Shown here in pieces: positions 12,181 through 23,639 of a stretch of 64,000 nucleotides of DNA (position 1 is the first letter of the stretch; each line of letters starts with the position of its first letter). This DNA is from Oryzias latipes (taxonomy: Eukaryota; Chordata; Actinopteri; Beloniformes; Adrianichthyidae): positions 25,324,031 through 25,388,030 of the forward strand of contig NC_019866.2 in the NCBI RefSeq assembly GCF_002234675.1, written 5' to 3'. Both the position numbers and the translations under genes were made by a program. The notes beneath the pieces are model-generated. The model was not told the origin of the DNA. It searched no databases and saw only the letters and a list, made by a program, of their open reading frames with translations.

Positions 12181-13885
12181 CACTGTGATCCATCACTGAT
12201 CCATCACTGATCCATCACTGTGATCCATCACTGATCCATCACTGATCCATCACTGATCCATCACTGTGATCCATCACTGATCCATCACTGATCCATCACC
12301 GTGATCCATCACTGATCAATCACTGTGATCCATCACTGTGGTCCGTCACTGTGATCCATCAATGTGATCCATCACTGTGATCCATCACTGTGGTCCATCA
12401 CTGATCCATCACTGATCCATCACCGTGATCCATCACTGATCAATCACTGTGATCCATCACTGTGGTCCGTCACTGTGATCCATCAATGTGATCCATCACT
12501 GTGATCCATCACTGTGGTCCATCACTGATCCATCACTGATCAATCACTGTGATCCATCACTGTGGTCCGTCACTGTGATCCATCAATGTGATCCATCACT
12601 GTGATCCATCACTGTGGTCCATCACTGATCCATCACTGATCAATCACTGTGATCCATGACTGATCCATCACTGTGATCCATCACTGTGGTCCGTCACTGT
12701 GATCCATCAATGTGATCCATCACTGTGATCCATCACTGATCCATCACTGTGATCCATCATTGTAATCTGTCACTGTGATCCATCACTGTGATTTATCACT
12801 GTGGTCCGTCACTGTGATCCATCAATGTGATCCATCACTGTGATCCATCACTGATCCATCACTGTGGTCCATCACTGATCCATCACTGATCAATCACTGT
12901 GATCCATCACTGTGGTCCGTCACTGTGATCCATCAATGTGATCCATCACTGTGATCCATCACTGTGGTCCATCACTGATCCATCACTGATCAATCACTGT
13001 GATCCATCACTGATCCATCACTGTGATCCATCACTGTGGTCCGTCACTGTGATCCATCAATGTGATCCATCACTGTGATCCATCACTGATCCATCACTGT
13101 GATCCATCACTGTGGTCCGTCACTGTGATCCATCAATGTGATCCATCACTGTGATCCATCACTGATCAATCACTGTGATCCATCACTGTGGTCCGTCACT
13201 GTGATCCATCAATGTGATCCATCACTGTGATCCATCACTGTGGTCCATCACTGATCCATCACTGATCAATCACTGTGATCCATCACTGTGGTCCGTCACT
13301 GTGATCCATCAATGTGATCCATCACTGTGATCCATCACTGTGGTCCATCACTGATCCATCACTGATCAATCACTGTGATCCATCACTGATCCATCACTGT
13401 GATCCATCACTGTGGTCCGTCACTGTGATCCATCAATGTGATCCATCACTGTGATCCATCACTGATCCATCACTGTGATCCATCACTGATCCATCACTGA
13501 TCCATCACCGTGATCCATCACTGATCAATCACTGTGATCCATCACTGTGGTCCGTCACTGTGATCCATCAATGTGATCCATCACTGTGATCCATCACTGT
13601 GGTCCATCACTGATCCATCACTGATCAATCACTGTGATCCATCACTGTGGTCCGTCACTGTGATCCATCAATGTGATCCATCACTGTGATCCATCACTGT
13701 GGTCCATCACTGATCCATCACTGATCAATCACTGTGATCCATGACTGATCCATCACTGTGATCCATCACTGTGGTCCGTCACTGTGATCCATCAATGTGA
13801 TCCATCACTGTGATCCATCACTGATCCATCACTGTGATCCATCATTGTAATCTGTCACTGTGATCCATCACTGTGATTTATCACT
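12181..13885. repeat. GATCCATCACT satellite with a 100-bp higher-order unit
   Basis: About 1.7 kb made of 11-bp (CTGATCCATCA) and 13-bp (CTGTGATCCATCA) units with variants such as GGTCCGTCA and ATGTGATCCATCA. These are organised in higher-order blocks of 11 + six 13-mers + 11 = 100 bp. Blocks beginning CTGATCAATCA recur exactly 100 bp apart at 12436, 12536, 12636; at 13262, 13362; and at 13521, 13621, 13721. There is no coding potential. Confidence 0.95.
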
Positions 13886-14642
13886 GTGATGTTCGTGCCC
13901 GTGCCCTTGTTTGTACCAGTGTCTGTGTTCGTGTTGGTGTTTGTAACCGTGTTCGTGCACGTGTTTGTGTTCGTGCCCGTGTTTGTGTTCGTGCCCGTGT
14001 TTGTGCACGTGTTTGTGTTCGTACACGTGTTCATGTCCGTGCTCGTGTTCGTGCCTGTGTTCATACCCGTGTTCGTGCTCATGTCCGTACCCGTGCCCGT
14101 GTTTGTGCTCGTGTTCGAGCACATATTCGTGTCTGTGCCCGTGTTCGTAACTGTGTTCATGTCCGTGCCCATGTTTGTTCTTGTGTTTGTAAACGTGTTC
14201 GTACCCGTGTTCATGTCCGTGCCCGTGTTCGTACCAGTGTCTGTGTTCGTGCCCGTGTTTGTGCTTGCGTTTGTGCACGTGTTTGTGTTCGTGCACGTGT
14301 TTGTGTTCGTGCCCGTGTTTGTGTTCGTGCACGTGTTCTAGCCCATGTTTGTGTTTGTACCTGTGTTCATGTACGTAACCGTGTTCGTGCCTGTGTTAAT
14401 ACCCGTGTTCGTGCCCATGCCTGTGCCCGTGTTTGTGTTCGTGCTCGTGCAGGTGTTCTTGCCCATGTCTGTGTTCGTACACGTGTTCATGTCCGTGCCC
14501 GTGTTCGTGCCTGTGTTCATACCCGTGTTCGTGCTCATGTCCGTACCCGTGCCCGTGTTGGTGCTCGTGTTCGAGCACGTGTTCGTAACCGTGTTCGTAC
14601 CCGTGTTCGTGTCCATGTTCATGTCCGTACCTGTGTTCCTGT
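13886..14642. repeat. GTGTTCGTGCCC-type hexanucleotide satellite
   Basis: About 760 bp of degenerate 6-bp units (GTGTTC, GTGCCC, GTGTTT, GTACCC and relatives), abutting the previous satellite without a spacer. Because stops are almost absent, frames of 104-258 codons open on both strands. Their predicted products are pure His/Lys/Glu, Val/Phe/Pro, Thr/Asn or Cys/Arg/Val repeats and should not be annotated as genes. Confidence 0.95.
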
Positions 14643-14856
14643 CATCTGAGGCATTTTGAAACGGCGCAGGATGTTGAGAACCCCCCCCTCTGAAAACACT
14701 GACATGCCCCCCATTCGTGTTAAAACGTGTGACAGCGTTAAGCAATGCCCGACGCCTTTATTGGTCCCTTTTTGAGTCATTTCATTCCTCTGCAGTGATC
14801 TGTACCGCTGCTGAAATTAAAAAGAAAAACTCAGCTTCATGGTTTAATCTGACAGT

Positions 14857-14862
14857 TTTATT
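14857..14862 (-). other. Probable pyy poly(A) signal (AATAAA)
   Basis: AATAAA on the minus strand about 285 bp past the pyy stop codon. It is the nearest canonical signal in the correct orientation that I can see. Confidence 0.5.
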
Positions 14863-15146
14863 ATTTCCCCTCGCTTGTTACCGTTAGCAACAGTAAAACT
14901 CCAGCCTGAAAAAGGAGCTAGCGCTCAAACAAACCCGTGGCTTGTTCTTCCAGCGTCTTGCTCTGACCTCAGGAAACCTTCATGCTGATAATAAACTATG
15001 TACAGCTTTCATGTGTTGGCATGTGTTGAATGTGAAGAAGCAGGAGAGACTGGGGCTAGCCTCATCATTGAGTTGGGGGGGTCAGAGAGTGGGAGGCCAT
15101 TTCCGATGGGTGGTGGTGGTGGGGGGGGGGTAGATGGATGGGGAAA

Positions 15147-17394
15147 TCACCACATGAAGGAGTTATACCTGTTAAACACAGAAACAGAGAGTAATGCTTT
15201 AAAAGAAGATTATAAACTACTAGTGAGGCAAGAACACTGACGTGGAATGTGCTTTCAAGCTTTGATGGTGCATGTTTTCTGTTTATAGGGCGTTTATAGA
15301 TGTATTACTAGTGACTTCATATGCTGCAGTTTATAAATGATCATGAATGTCTGAAGAGAGCCCAACTAAAGCTTTCAAACACATCCCTAATGCTGGCTTA
15401 TGTCTTGTAATGATTATGATACAGGGCTATGTAACAGACTTTATGCCTACGGTCTTCACCTGGATCTCTGACTTCTGCCGGCGTCATCATCAAAAAGCAG
15501 CTGTGGAACGTCGTCCTCCTGAGCCGAGCGTCTTCCATATCTGTCAGGTGAGGGGAGGGGTTATTCAAGCAGACCTTCACTCACGTTATGGTTTTCTGTC
15601 TAATGAACAGCATAACCTGTGAGCGGGATCCTCAAAGCTCTTGACCTTCAGTCTGATAGGCTTCAGAGGAGCCTAGAGAACAATCGTCGTTCCTGCCTGG
15701 ATGGTTGTTCTGTGTTTGCAGTTTCCTTTGTCAGAACCAAACCTGCCAACCCAATGCCCCTAAAGGCCGTGTCTCACAGCCACTACCTACTTTTCCACGT
15801 ATGAAATGTCCGTCTTTTATGATACGTGCGTGATCTACGTCATTCATGAGTGTTCCTTGCGTTCGTCATTCATTGATGTGCTCAGATGTCCGTGGAGGGT
15901 TTCAAACGACGGGTCTTCACATGAATTCTGTTTGGGCTGTTCAGGAGTTTTAGTCGGATGAGAATTACACAGTTTATGTTTATGTCCCCCCAACCCCCGA
16001 CGGGCTGTCTCAACAGGCGCCAAGAAAAACTCCACAGTTGATCATTTTTACTGTCCTCTGACTTATCGTTGTCCCAGTTCCTCATTTCTTTCCGGCCTTT
16101 TGCCGCTCAGAGCCATCGATAATGTCTGGAGTCAGTACATTTGCCTTCATTTGCATCCAAAACCACTGACGTCCTGTTTTGCATGTGAAGAATTGGCATA
16201 AGTGGACCAGCGGCACACTGTACAGGCTTCCTTCAGCCTGGAATTCAAATATCAATGAGCTCTTTGACTTTCATGACTGAAAGCAGATTGGCTACAACAC
16301 ACTCTGCTGCCAATAGAGGGGGCCAGGAGAGAGCAGTAACTTAATCTAGGATCCTTCATTGTTCCCAGACCATCGAGCTGCAGGCCGGAGTTTTCCACAG
16401 TAAACAGTAATCTGATCTGCAGGTTCTGCCAGACGACTCATTTGGAAAAGTCCCACAACCCAGAGCTGTGGGGTGAAGATTAAAACTGTGTTTCTGAGTA
16501 TTTCTGCATTCAAATCGCTGTAAATCAGGAGTTTAAAAAATGCAGTTTAGTAAAGAGTTTATTGTTACGTACAAACTAAAATCAGAGGACCAAAGTCTTC
16601 AAGCTCCGCCCCCTTCTGATCCTCCACCTGCAGACCAACAGATCCATGAATGTCTTTGTTTTCCTGGTCTGAGCTGGAATCTGGATCAGAACTGTACAGA
16701 TGGACGGATTTGACGTTGCTGCTGTTTTTGATGCACGTTAGGTTGGGGGTGTGAGGGGCTGTAAGCTAACGGGAGAGCGTGTAAACAGATGGATGATGGG
16801 AAATCAGTGCAGGCTTACTCTGCACCAACAATGAATTTCCAATGAACTTTTGCCGCTCTGCAGAACCACTGTACTAGAACATGTTTTTTGGTTTTAGCTA
16901 AAAACGACATCATCAGAATGAAAAGACCTCCAGAACACAGAAGATGATCGGAGCGGGACTTTTATTTCATGTGAGTTGCATGTAGATCTTCTATGTGGAT
17001 TTGGGTTAGGGTTGGATTTCAGTCTATTTCATAACTTGAGACCTTTATTGGTGATCTCAGAGAGAGAGGTGTGGTCAGAATAGACAGCTGTTTAGTTTTC
17101 TCAGAGAGCGTCTTCATGTTTCCTGTCATTCACAGCAGTGGACAGCAGGAAAACCCTGTGTGTTGCTGCCTGTAGCTGCAGGAGTGTGTGGTTGTGGTGG
17201 ACAAACCTCTGTCGGGTGATCAGGTTGATGTAGTGTCTCAGAGCAGTGTAGTACTTGGCCAGCTCTTCGGGGGGCGCATCGTCACCGGGGTTTTCTGGCT
17301 TGGGGGGATAGGCGTCTGCCAGCACTCCCAGACACACGAGCACACACAGGAAGATGGCGATCATCACCGTCCACGGCTTCAGCATCAGGGCCAT
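15147..17394 (-). CDS. pyya: Peptide YY precursor (pyy, probably pyya), complete CDS
   Basis: Secreted 36-residue gut and brain peptide of the NPY family acting on Y-type G-protein-coupled receptors. Coding exons (minus): 17394-17207, 15540-15460, 15168-15147. All junctions are GT-AG and give a 96-residue precursor. Residues 1-28 form a signal peptide with a hydrophobic core ending LADA. The mature peptide starts [20 protein letters not shown], which is PYY-type rather than NPY-type (YP-S/V-KPENPG), and ends RQRY. The split Arg codon before the final Tyr is the conserved intron position of the family. GRR supplies the amidation glycine and dibasic cleavage site (most family members have GKR). 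The C-flanking peptide follows, and the last exon adds only six codons, YNSFMW. An acceptor directly precedes the ATG, so there is a separate 5' UTR exon. Assignment to the 'a' paralogue rests on sequence resemblance only. Confidence 0.93.
15757..16075 (+). mobile_element. MITE, family M3, copy 1 (right end missing)
   Basis: Begins CTAAAGGCCGTGTCTCACAGC and contains TATGAAATGTCCGTCTTT and CAGATGTCCGT. The same landmarks are found at 59968-60470, in part at 27515-27760, and inverted at 29690-30056. It lies in pyy intron between exons 2 and 3 of the coding part. Confidence 0.7.
16595..16880 (-). mobile_element. Element family M1, inverted copy
   Basis: Reverse-complement match to 2925-3265. 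On the plus strand it reads CAAGCTCCGCCCC, then CCTGCAGACCAACAGATCCA, and ends near GCCGCTCTGCAGAA. It lies in the same pyy intron as the M3 copy. Confidence 0.7.
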
Positions 17395-17565
17395 CTGGAA
17401 CAGAACGGCGAGGCGCAGAAGGACGTTTGGTGAGTGGACACGCTTTGGACATGAGCACAGAAAAAAAAAGAGCTTAAATGATTATTAAATATTGTTAGTA
17501 GACATGTCACCCATCCTTCTTTAGTGAAAAACACCAGAAAAGCTCTGACTTGGGTCAGTTTAGGG

Positions 17566-17735
17566 CAGGGGTCTCGAGGCCTCGAGGGCCGACTTCCCAG
17601 AAATCCTGCCTCACCTGCTGCTGATTACCTGGATCAGGTGGGATTAGCCAATAAGGAGCTTCAATGGCAAGTTGGTTAGAAAACATGTTGGACACCGGTC
17701 CTCCAGGCTTGGATTCTGACCCCCTCTTAACCAAA
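17566..17735. mobile_element. hAT-like MITE, family M4, older copy
   Basis: Similar to the better-preserved element at 37442-37612, sharing the CAGGGGTC start, CTGCTGCTGATTACCTGGAT and GAGCTTCAATGGCA. The right end is degraded and I could not see a target-site duplication. It lies in the pyy intron upstream of the ATG. Confidence 0.65.
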
Positions 17736-19025
17736 AAAGGTGAAGCACCTCTGCTGAAGGCGGCAGCCGGTTGTTTTCCAGGGTTCAGTCGGGAGTCAAA
17801 CGGTAAACAACAAGCTAAACATCCTTTAGCTTCAGCTCTGAGCTCTTCATCAGCACTTTTCAGACGTTCCCAAAACAAGGGGAGGTGCTGCAAGCGTCTC
17901 CTGCCCCTGCTCTCTAGCAGCCTTTATTATTGAAAACCCCCTTAGAGGCTCAGCAACCCAAATCCTTTTTGAGTTCTGTGGTCTTGGATCCAATGGGTCA
18001 GTGGTTCCACGTCACTCAGAACCTCATTCCAGGCTACAGAGTCTACAGACTCAAGCAGCCAGTCTTCCATCAACATCCATTTCATGAATTTAGTCTGGGT
18101 GAATGCTGGATTGTGATTGGCTGCGTGATAATGAGCACGGACACCTGAAAAAGTAGTTCCGGTCACATAACTTAAATGTTCGGTATCACTGCGGTATCAC
18201 TTCATTATCACTCGGTATCACTTCTTTAAAACAAACTTTGTCTTCATCATCTGGACAAAAACAAGCAGTTAGAGGAGAACTTTCTCTCTGATATGATGCT
18301 TTATTTAACACATCGTGATCATCAGCATAGATGTCGCTTTCCTTTGCCGCTGCAGTTGAGGTCGGTGCCAGCCAGCCGTTACCATGACAACGGGCCACAC
18401 CACGCCACTAATAGTCCGCTTGTTGTGAAAAAAAAAGGGATTTAAACTGGAAAGAATAATGAGAATATAATATTTTTAATATTCAAAGTTTATTTCTTTG
18501 GTAACTGACCATGGTATAAATACCATGATCACTTACCATGAGTGGGATAATGCCGGACCAGGCGTCCATGATCAGAAATTAATGCACTTAGCGGGAGCAA
18601 CCGTCTGAGGCGGGGGCCTCCGTTTCAATTGTTAATTTCTGACACTTTACCGGGCATAATCCCTTACTAAAAAAGGGGATTACCTGAGAATAATGGTTTT
18701 AACACATTTACTTTATCTAAAACATTTATTGATTGATTATTTGATTCACAGAACACAACTTAAGTGACTTTTTCTAGCGATAAATGATCTAAAATGGCTA
18801 TTATTTCTTTAACTTCCATTGTGAGGAGCTGCAGCTGCGCGCCTCACAAAGCCCAACATGCGCTCTGAGGATTTTCAGGTGAGATCCGGCTCCTTCACAC
18901 ACGCTTAAAGCTGCAAACTCATCACACATACCATGACAGCAGACGTGCAGGTATGACAGAAGCAGAGCAACGTGATGAAGGACGCCTCTTAAAATATGAC
19001 AAAGAAAGTTTCAAACACGACTTAC

Positions 19026-19075
19026 TTTAGTCAGAGACACAGGTGGTTTCCAGCAGCTGGCAGTGAGTCGGTTTC
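19026..19075 (-). other. Candidate non-coding first exon of pyy
   Basis: On the minus strand a GTAAGT donor (19025-19020) follows CTGACTAAA, about 75 bp downstream of a TATA box. Together with the acceptor immediately before the pyy ATG at 17394, this gives a short 5' UTR exon, the usual NPY-family layout. The start site is inferred from TATA spacing. Confidence 0.5.
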
Positions 19076-19100
19076 TTCACTTCGGCTCGTAACTCGGTGA

Positions 19101-19106
19101 TTTATA
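19101..19106 (-). promoter_or_regulatory. Candidate pyy TATA box
   Basis: The minus strand reads GGCTATAAATC. It lies about 30 bp upstream of the inferred start and 75 bp upstream of a consensus splice donor. Peptide-hormone genes commonly have TATA promoters. Confidence 0.5.
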
Positions 19107-19454
19107 GCCGGCAGAGGAGGGAGGAGTCGCACACGGGTGTTGTGGGGGTGCGTCAGATGGTGCTGAGGAGGGAGACGGGAGGATGCGTCATGAGCCACTG
19201 AGGCGGGTTTCTTCTGATGAAGGCAAAGATGACATTTTCAACAAACTGAAAACAAAGTATTTCAAAAATGTGGCTAGATCTCTCATACTGAAACTTTGAC
19301 AGATGGACAGATGGACGGACGGACAGACAGACAGTGCTTTATTAGTTATGAGGTGATGCAAAACGTTACTTTGACGTGAAAATCTGCAGATTCAGCTCAA
19401 CATTTCTTTGATTTCTTCTCCATCTCTCTTGCTGGTCAGCTTTGACTGACTTGG

Positions 19455-19735
19455 GTTTTTGTCTAGCATTCTTGTCTCACAGCAGAAGGTCCTGGTTCAA
19501 ATCCTGCAGGGACCTTTGTGGAGTTTCCATGTTCCCCTCCATCGTCCCCTTCCTTCCACAGTCCAAAAACAGGCTTGGTAGGTAAACTGGTGATTTCAAA
19601 TGGTCCCCTAGATATGATTGTGTGTTGTTGTGTGTGTGTGTGAGACCCTGTGATGGACTGTCCAACTGTCCAGCTGGGTGAACCCCACCTTTACTCTTCA
19701 GGAGCTGGGAATAGAGGATAAAATGTGACGGAAAC
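19455..19735 (+). mobile_element. Degenerate tRNA-headed SINE, family A
   Basis: Contains TTGTCTCACAGCAGAAGGTC, a B-box-like GGTTCAAATCC, TGTGGAGTTT, CCACAGTCCAAAAACA and a worn GGCGACCTGTCC/GGGATAGG-type 3' part. It is the same family as 38830-39204 but much more diverged. Confidence 0.6.
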
Positions 19736-20049
19736 AAACCAAACTATTGATTGATGACTTTATTTATCTGTTGTGAGTGTGTGTCTGTAATGTGACTGTA
19801 ACCTTAATCCTTTACGTTAGAGGCAGGTCACTGCTATTATTGTTATGAATATTTGGTTTTCTTCACGTTCTGTCTTTTCTTGGGTTTGTGTGCAGGCTGC
19901 TTTGACTCCTCCCCTTCACCTGTGTCACAGCTGCCTGCACTTTGCTGATTAGTCACACTGAATTAATGGAACTCTCTGCATGTTTAGTATTGTTTTGTGT
20001 CCTTCAGTTCTGTACCTTATTGGAGAATTCTAGAAAACCTTCAACCAAT

Positions 20050-20750
20050 CCCTGTTTTCCTGTTTCTATTTCTTCTTTATCCATCCAACTATTCAAATGT
20101 TCAAATGCTCTTCCAGCTTTTTCCAGCTGTGACTTTTGGTTCTTCAAATCCTTGAACTTTTCCAAGATTTCCAGGATTTCTGCCTCCATTGAAATAAATG
20201 GGGGATCCTTGGTGCAGAAGCTCGCTGAGTTCTTGTCTGTGAAAAATATTTCAGTTGACTTAATTTGGACTTTTGTTCTAAATGTTTTCAAAAGATGCAA
20301 GTAATTTGTAATCCTGACGTTGACGTTCTGGAACATCTCGACACAACTTTAAGAAATTAAGATTGAAAAAAAAATTAATTGAAAAAACACTTAAAACTAG
20401 AAGAAGCTTCATTTGCAGAGAAACATGCAGGATTGAATGCTATATGAAAATGAAACCTTGGGGTAATAATTAGCAAAGAATAAAGCAATGAATAAAATGA
20501 TCAAAGTTGACCATAAAGTGAAAACAGCAAAATAACAAAGATATATGTTTGTGAAAAATGCCAGAGCTGGGTATCGAACCAGCGAGCTTCTGCTCCAAGG
20601 ATTCCCCATGTGTTTAATGGAGGCAGAAATCCTGGAATATCTGGAAAAGTTCAAGGATTTGAAGGAGCAAAAGTCAGAGCTGGAAAAAACTGAAAGAGGT
20701 GAACATTTGAATAATTGGATGGATAAAATAGTTGAAACATTGTAGAAGTT
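20050..20750. repeat. Inverted pair of about 200-bp repeats encoding a charged helical peptide
   Basis: The left arm (about 20050-20270, read on minus) and right arm (about 20545-20745, read on plus) encode nearly the same peptide. The left arm has MEAEILEILEKFKDLK and the right arm MEAEILEYLEKFKDLK, each followed by a Lys/Glu-rich stretch and a WMDK motif. Upstream of both ATGs is a conserved GCGAGCTTCTGC block; in the right arm this sits in a tRNA-like GGTATCGAACC context (B-box-like in reverse). I do not recognise the family. Possibly a fragment of a retroelement gag or accessory frame. Confidence 0.6.
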
Positions 20751-21987
20751 AAGTGGCAAAAAATGGAGGAAGAAACTAGAATAAAGAAAGAAAAACAGGA
20801 AAACAATGATTGGTTGAATACTTTATAGCATTTAACCAATAATCTTGGCCTTCCACCTGATTCTGTAAAACTACTCAGTCATCATCCATCACCTTAAAGC
20901 AATGACAACACGGCTTGTCAAGATGTTTATATTTTTCTTTTCACTCTTTTAGTTAATGTGTGATAAAACCACCTTGAACGCACGGACGTTGCATGAAAAG
21001 AAGGCGGGGCCGATTCCAGAGACTCTTCTGTTTCTGCAGAAAACGTCTGGCCTCACAGTCGAGAGCTGCACAGTATTGTTGCGGTTGGCCTTCCTCCTCC
21101 ACTGGGCCAGTTTGAGTCACGGTTTCTCATCAGTGCATCTGTTTGGTGTCAGCTGACTGCTCTGCACAGCAGAAGCAATGTGATTGCTCAAAAGCACTTC
21201 TTGGGGGGATTCTCCTTTGCCCTGTACAAAATGTGGATTCCTGTGAAGGCTGCAGGCTACAGATATAAAGGGATACAGATTTGTATCAAAAAATGGATGT
21301 AGTCATGAGAGTCCCAGCAGTACTGGTTTAAACCACAGATACCAGCAAGTTGTAGTTGGTAAAACTGTATAAAATCGAATCCATTTCTGTCAAACATCAG
21401 TTTCTATTCCTGTTGTGTCTCTACTGTCTTTGGCTTTTGATGGACATGTGATGCAAACAAAGACGTCCAATCAGAAGCAATTCCTATGGACTGAAGCTGA
21501 AGCAGGGATGTGTGTTCGTTCACTAAAGACATCAAATCATTCAACTTTATAAAAAGTGCTTGTCATACTTTGTGCAACTCAAAGCGCATTACAATTAAAA
21601 ACAAAAACACAGACACCAAATCTAACCCCCCCCTCCCCACCACCACCACCGCTACCGTTAACTAACACATCCCTTAACCCCACACACAATAAATCCTTCT
21701 CATGAAAGTAACGTTAAAGAAACTTGAGGCTTGGTTCTGGTGGGGAAACAGGATTTGGAGCAGCTCAGCTGTAGGAACATCACCACAGTGCCCCCCCCCC
21801 CAACCGGTACAGCAACAGAGTCCACTCCACAGCTTTGACATGTTGGACCCCAGCCACCCAGACCAAGCCGGCAAACCCTACCCCCACCTTGGGGCTAAAT
21901 CATAATAAGACAGATGTCAAACAGAGCATAAACATGAAGAAATGCCCTCAGGATAAATCCTAATCCGATCATCCATGGATCTGTTTT
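20751..21987. other. Intergenic DNA without recognised features
   Basis: No exon-like open frame, splice pattern or named repeat was recognised. There are short C-runs at about 21627-21633 and 21789-21800. Confidence 0.45.
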
Positions 21988-22556
21988 CAAAGCGTCCTCG
22001 GTGGTCTTTTAATGATGATGATGATGTTTTTAGCCTAAATCTGAAACCTCTGTTGTTTTCTAGGACCTAGTTTCTGCAGACCGGCAGGAGTTTATTAGAA
22101 ATTCACCTCTGAGATGTGGGCGGGACTGTTGGCACGGAGGTAAGCCTCAGGTTTATTTCCCATTATTTACCCGCTCTCCATCACTACTCACTCTTTGGGG
22201 TTCACCATTTTCTAGTGCTGTCCAAATCTACAATCCTAAATCCAGTGTCTTAGAAATTTCCCAGAAGTCTCTGTGAAAAACCAGTGTGCATTGACGTTCA
22301 CTATATCAGCTAATATAGTCCACAATGCATTGGGTGCAACAATTTTTGTCAAAAAAATGTATTTAAGTGTATTTTTTAATAAACCATCAACGTTTTTATT
22401 TTCAGAAGACCGTGGACTCAAATAATCGTCGCAAAACCCTCATATTATTTAGATTTCAACTTCATGAAATCGATGACGTCATAAAAAAAAGTAGTGAGCG
22501 TGGTATCCAGGGCACTACATAGGGCTGCACTGCTAGGGTGGGAATTCAGACACAGC
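21988..22556. mobile_element. Partial M1 element followed by MITE M2, copy 2
   Basis: Positions 21988-22200 match 52865-53030, the left part of M1 (GTCTTTTAATGATGA, TTTCTGCAGA, GTAAGCCTCAGGTTTATTTC). Positions 22210-22556 match the M2 element at 9198-9596 and end in GGGAATTCAGACACAGCC, the M2 terminal repeat. The two elements sit side by side. Confidence 0.7.
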
Positions 22557-23069
22557 CTCTATGTATTTTTTCCTTTGACTTTTAACAGATCATTGGTTTG
22601 TACCTGTGTTTACACAATCTATGCAATTTATACTCTTTAAATAAAACTTTATTTACAAAGCTGTTGAATATCCTAAACAACATGAAGTTCTTCACAGAGT
22701 AAAACCATCTTTCAAAAGCATAACAAAGAGCTTTTGGTGTAATTGCAATATTATGTTGACTTGGAGTTTGTTTAAATTGTCTTAAACTCTCCAGTGGATC
22801 GGTAAAGTTCTGCAAACTAAAGACTGAGACCGTCACATCAAATGAGACGTAGCAACAAATCTGAGGTGATAATCAGAGTCCAGTTCAGAACAAACAGGTT
22901 TGCATCAGAAAAACCTGCATGTTCACGTCTGATCGTATCTACAGCCGCATTTCAAAGGTTAGAATCTGGGAAAGCGGGAAGGAAGAGTGGCAGGACGCAT
23001 TTACACAGCACCGATAAAACCCAACAGCCCCTCAGCCTGTCACTGCACAATTTAGCATCGCCCCAACAG

Positions 23070-23095
23070 ACAGACACACAAACACACACACACGG

Positions 23096-23126
<31 letters not shown>

Positions 23127-23172
23127 CACAAGCACACAGACACATAAGCACGCACACAAACAGACACACAAG
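23070..23172. repeat. Imperfect (CA)n microsatellite
   Basis: About 100 bp of CA repeats interrupted by GG, AG and AT steps. Confidence 0.95.
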
Positions 23173-23639
23173 TAGGTGTGCAGTTGTGCGATCTTTACTC
23201 TGACAGGATTACAACACAGTCTGGCAGCTAAACTGATCAGCAGTCATCAGCATCAAAGATGAACGACAATATCAGCCATGAACTGAGAAAGTGAGGCAAA
23301 GCTTTGTCAATGTTTTGTCAATGCCTGTGTGCACACATACACAACTCCTGCATTGAATTTCCCTCCCTTAAATTTATAGCCTTCTGAATTTTATTTTCTT
23401 TATTGAAATTCTTGTTTGCATTGAAGACTTGGCAAGAAGGCCCCGCCAAAGTAAAGCCAGCAAAACAAAAATACACATATAGAACAACACATATTAACCC
23501 ATGGAAAACACACTAATTCAAGCAATACTGACAGTGACATTAAAATGGCCCATACAGACAACAAGCGAGGGGAAAGGATAAACAAGCACAGCAGTCAAAT
23601 AGAGGCTCTAGCAGCTTAAACAAATGGTGAGATGGGAAA

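Noticed and set aside
13855..14745. Long frames such as His/Lys/Glu-rich, Val/Phe/Pro-rich and Arg/Cys/Val-rich repeats on both strands
   Set aside because: All arise from the hexanucleotide satellite lacking stop codons. No splice sites or non-repeat coding sequence support a gene.
22842..23147. 101-codon plus-strand frame
   Set aside because: Its C-terminal third is a translated CA repeat and the rest shows no domain.
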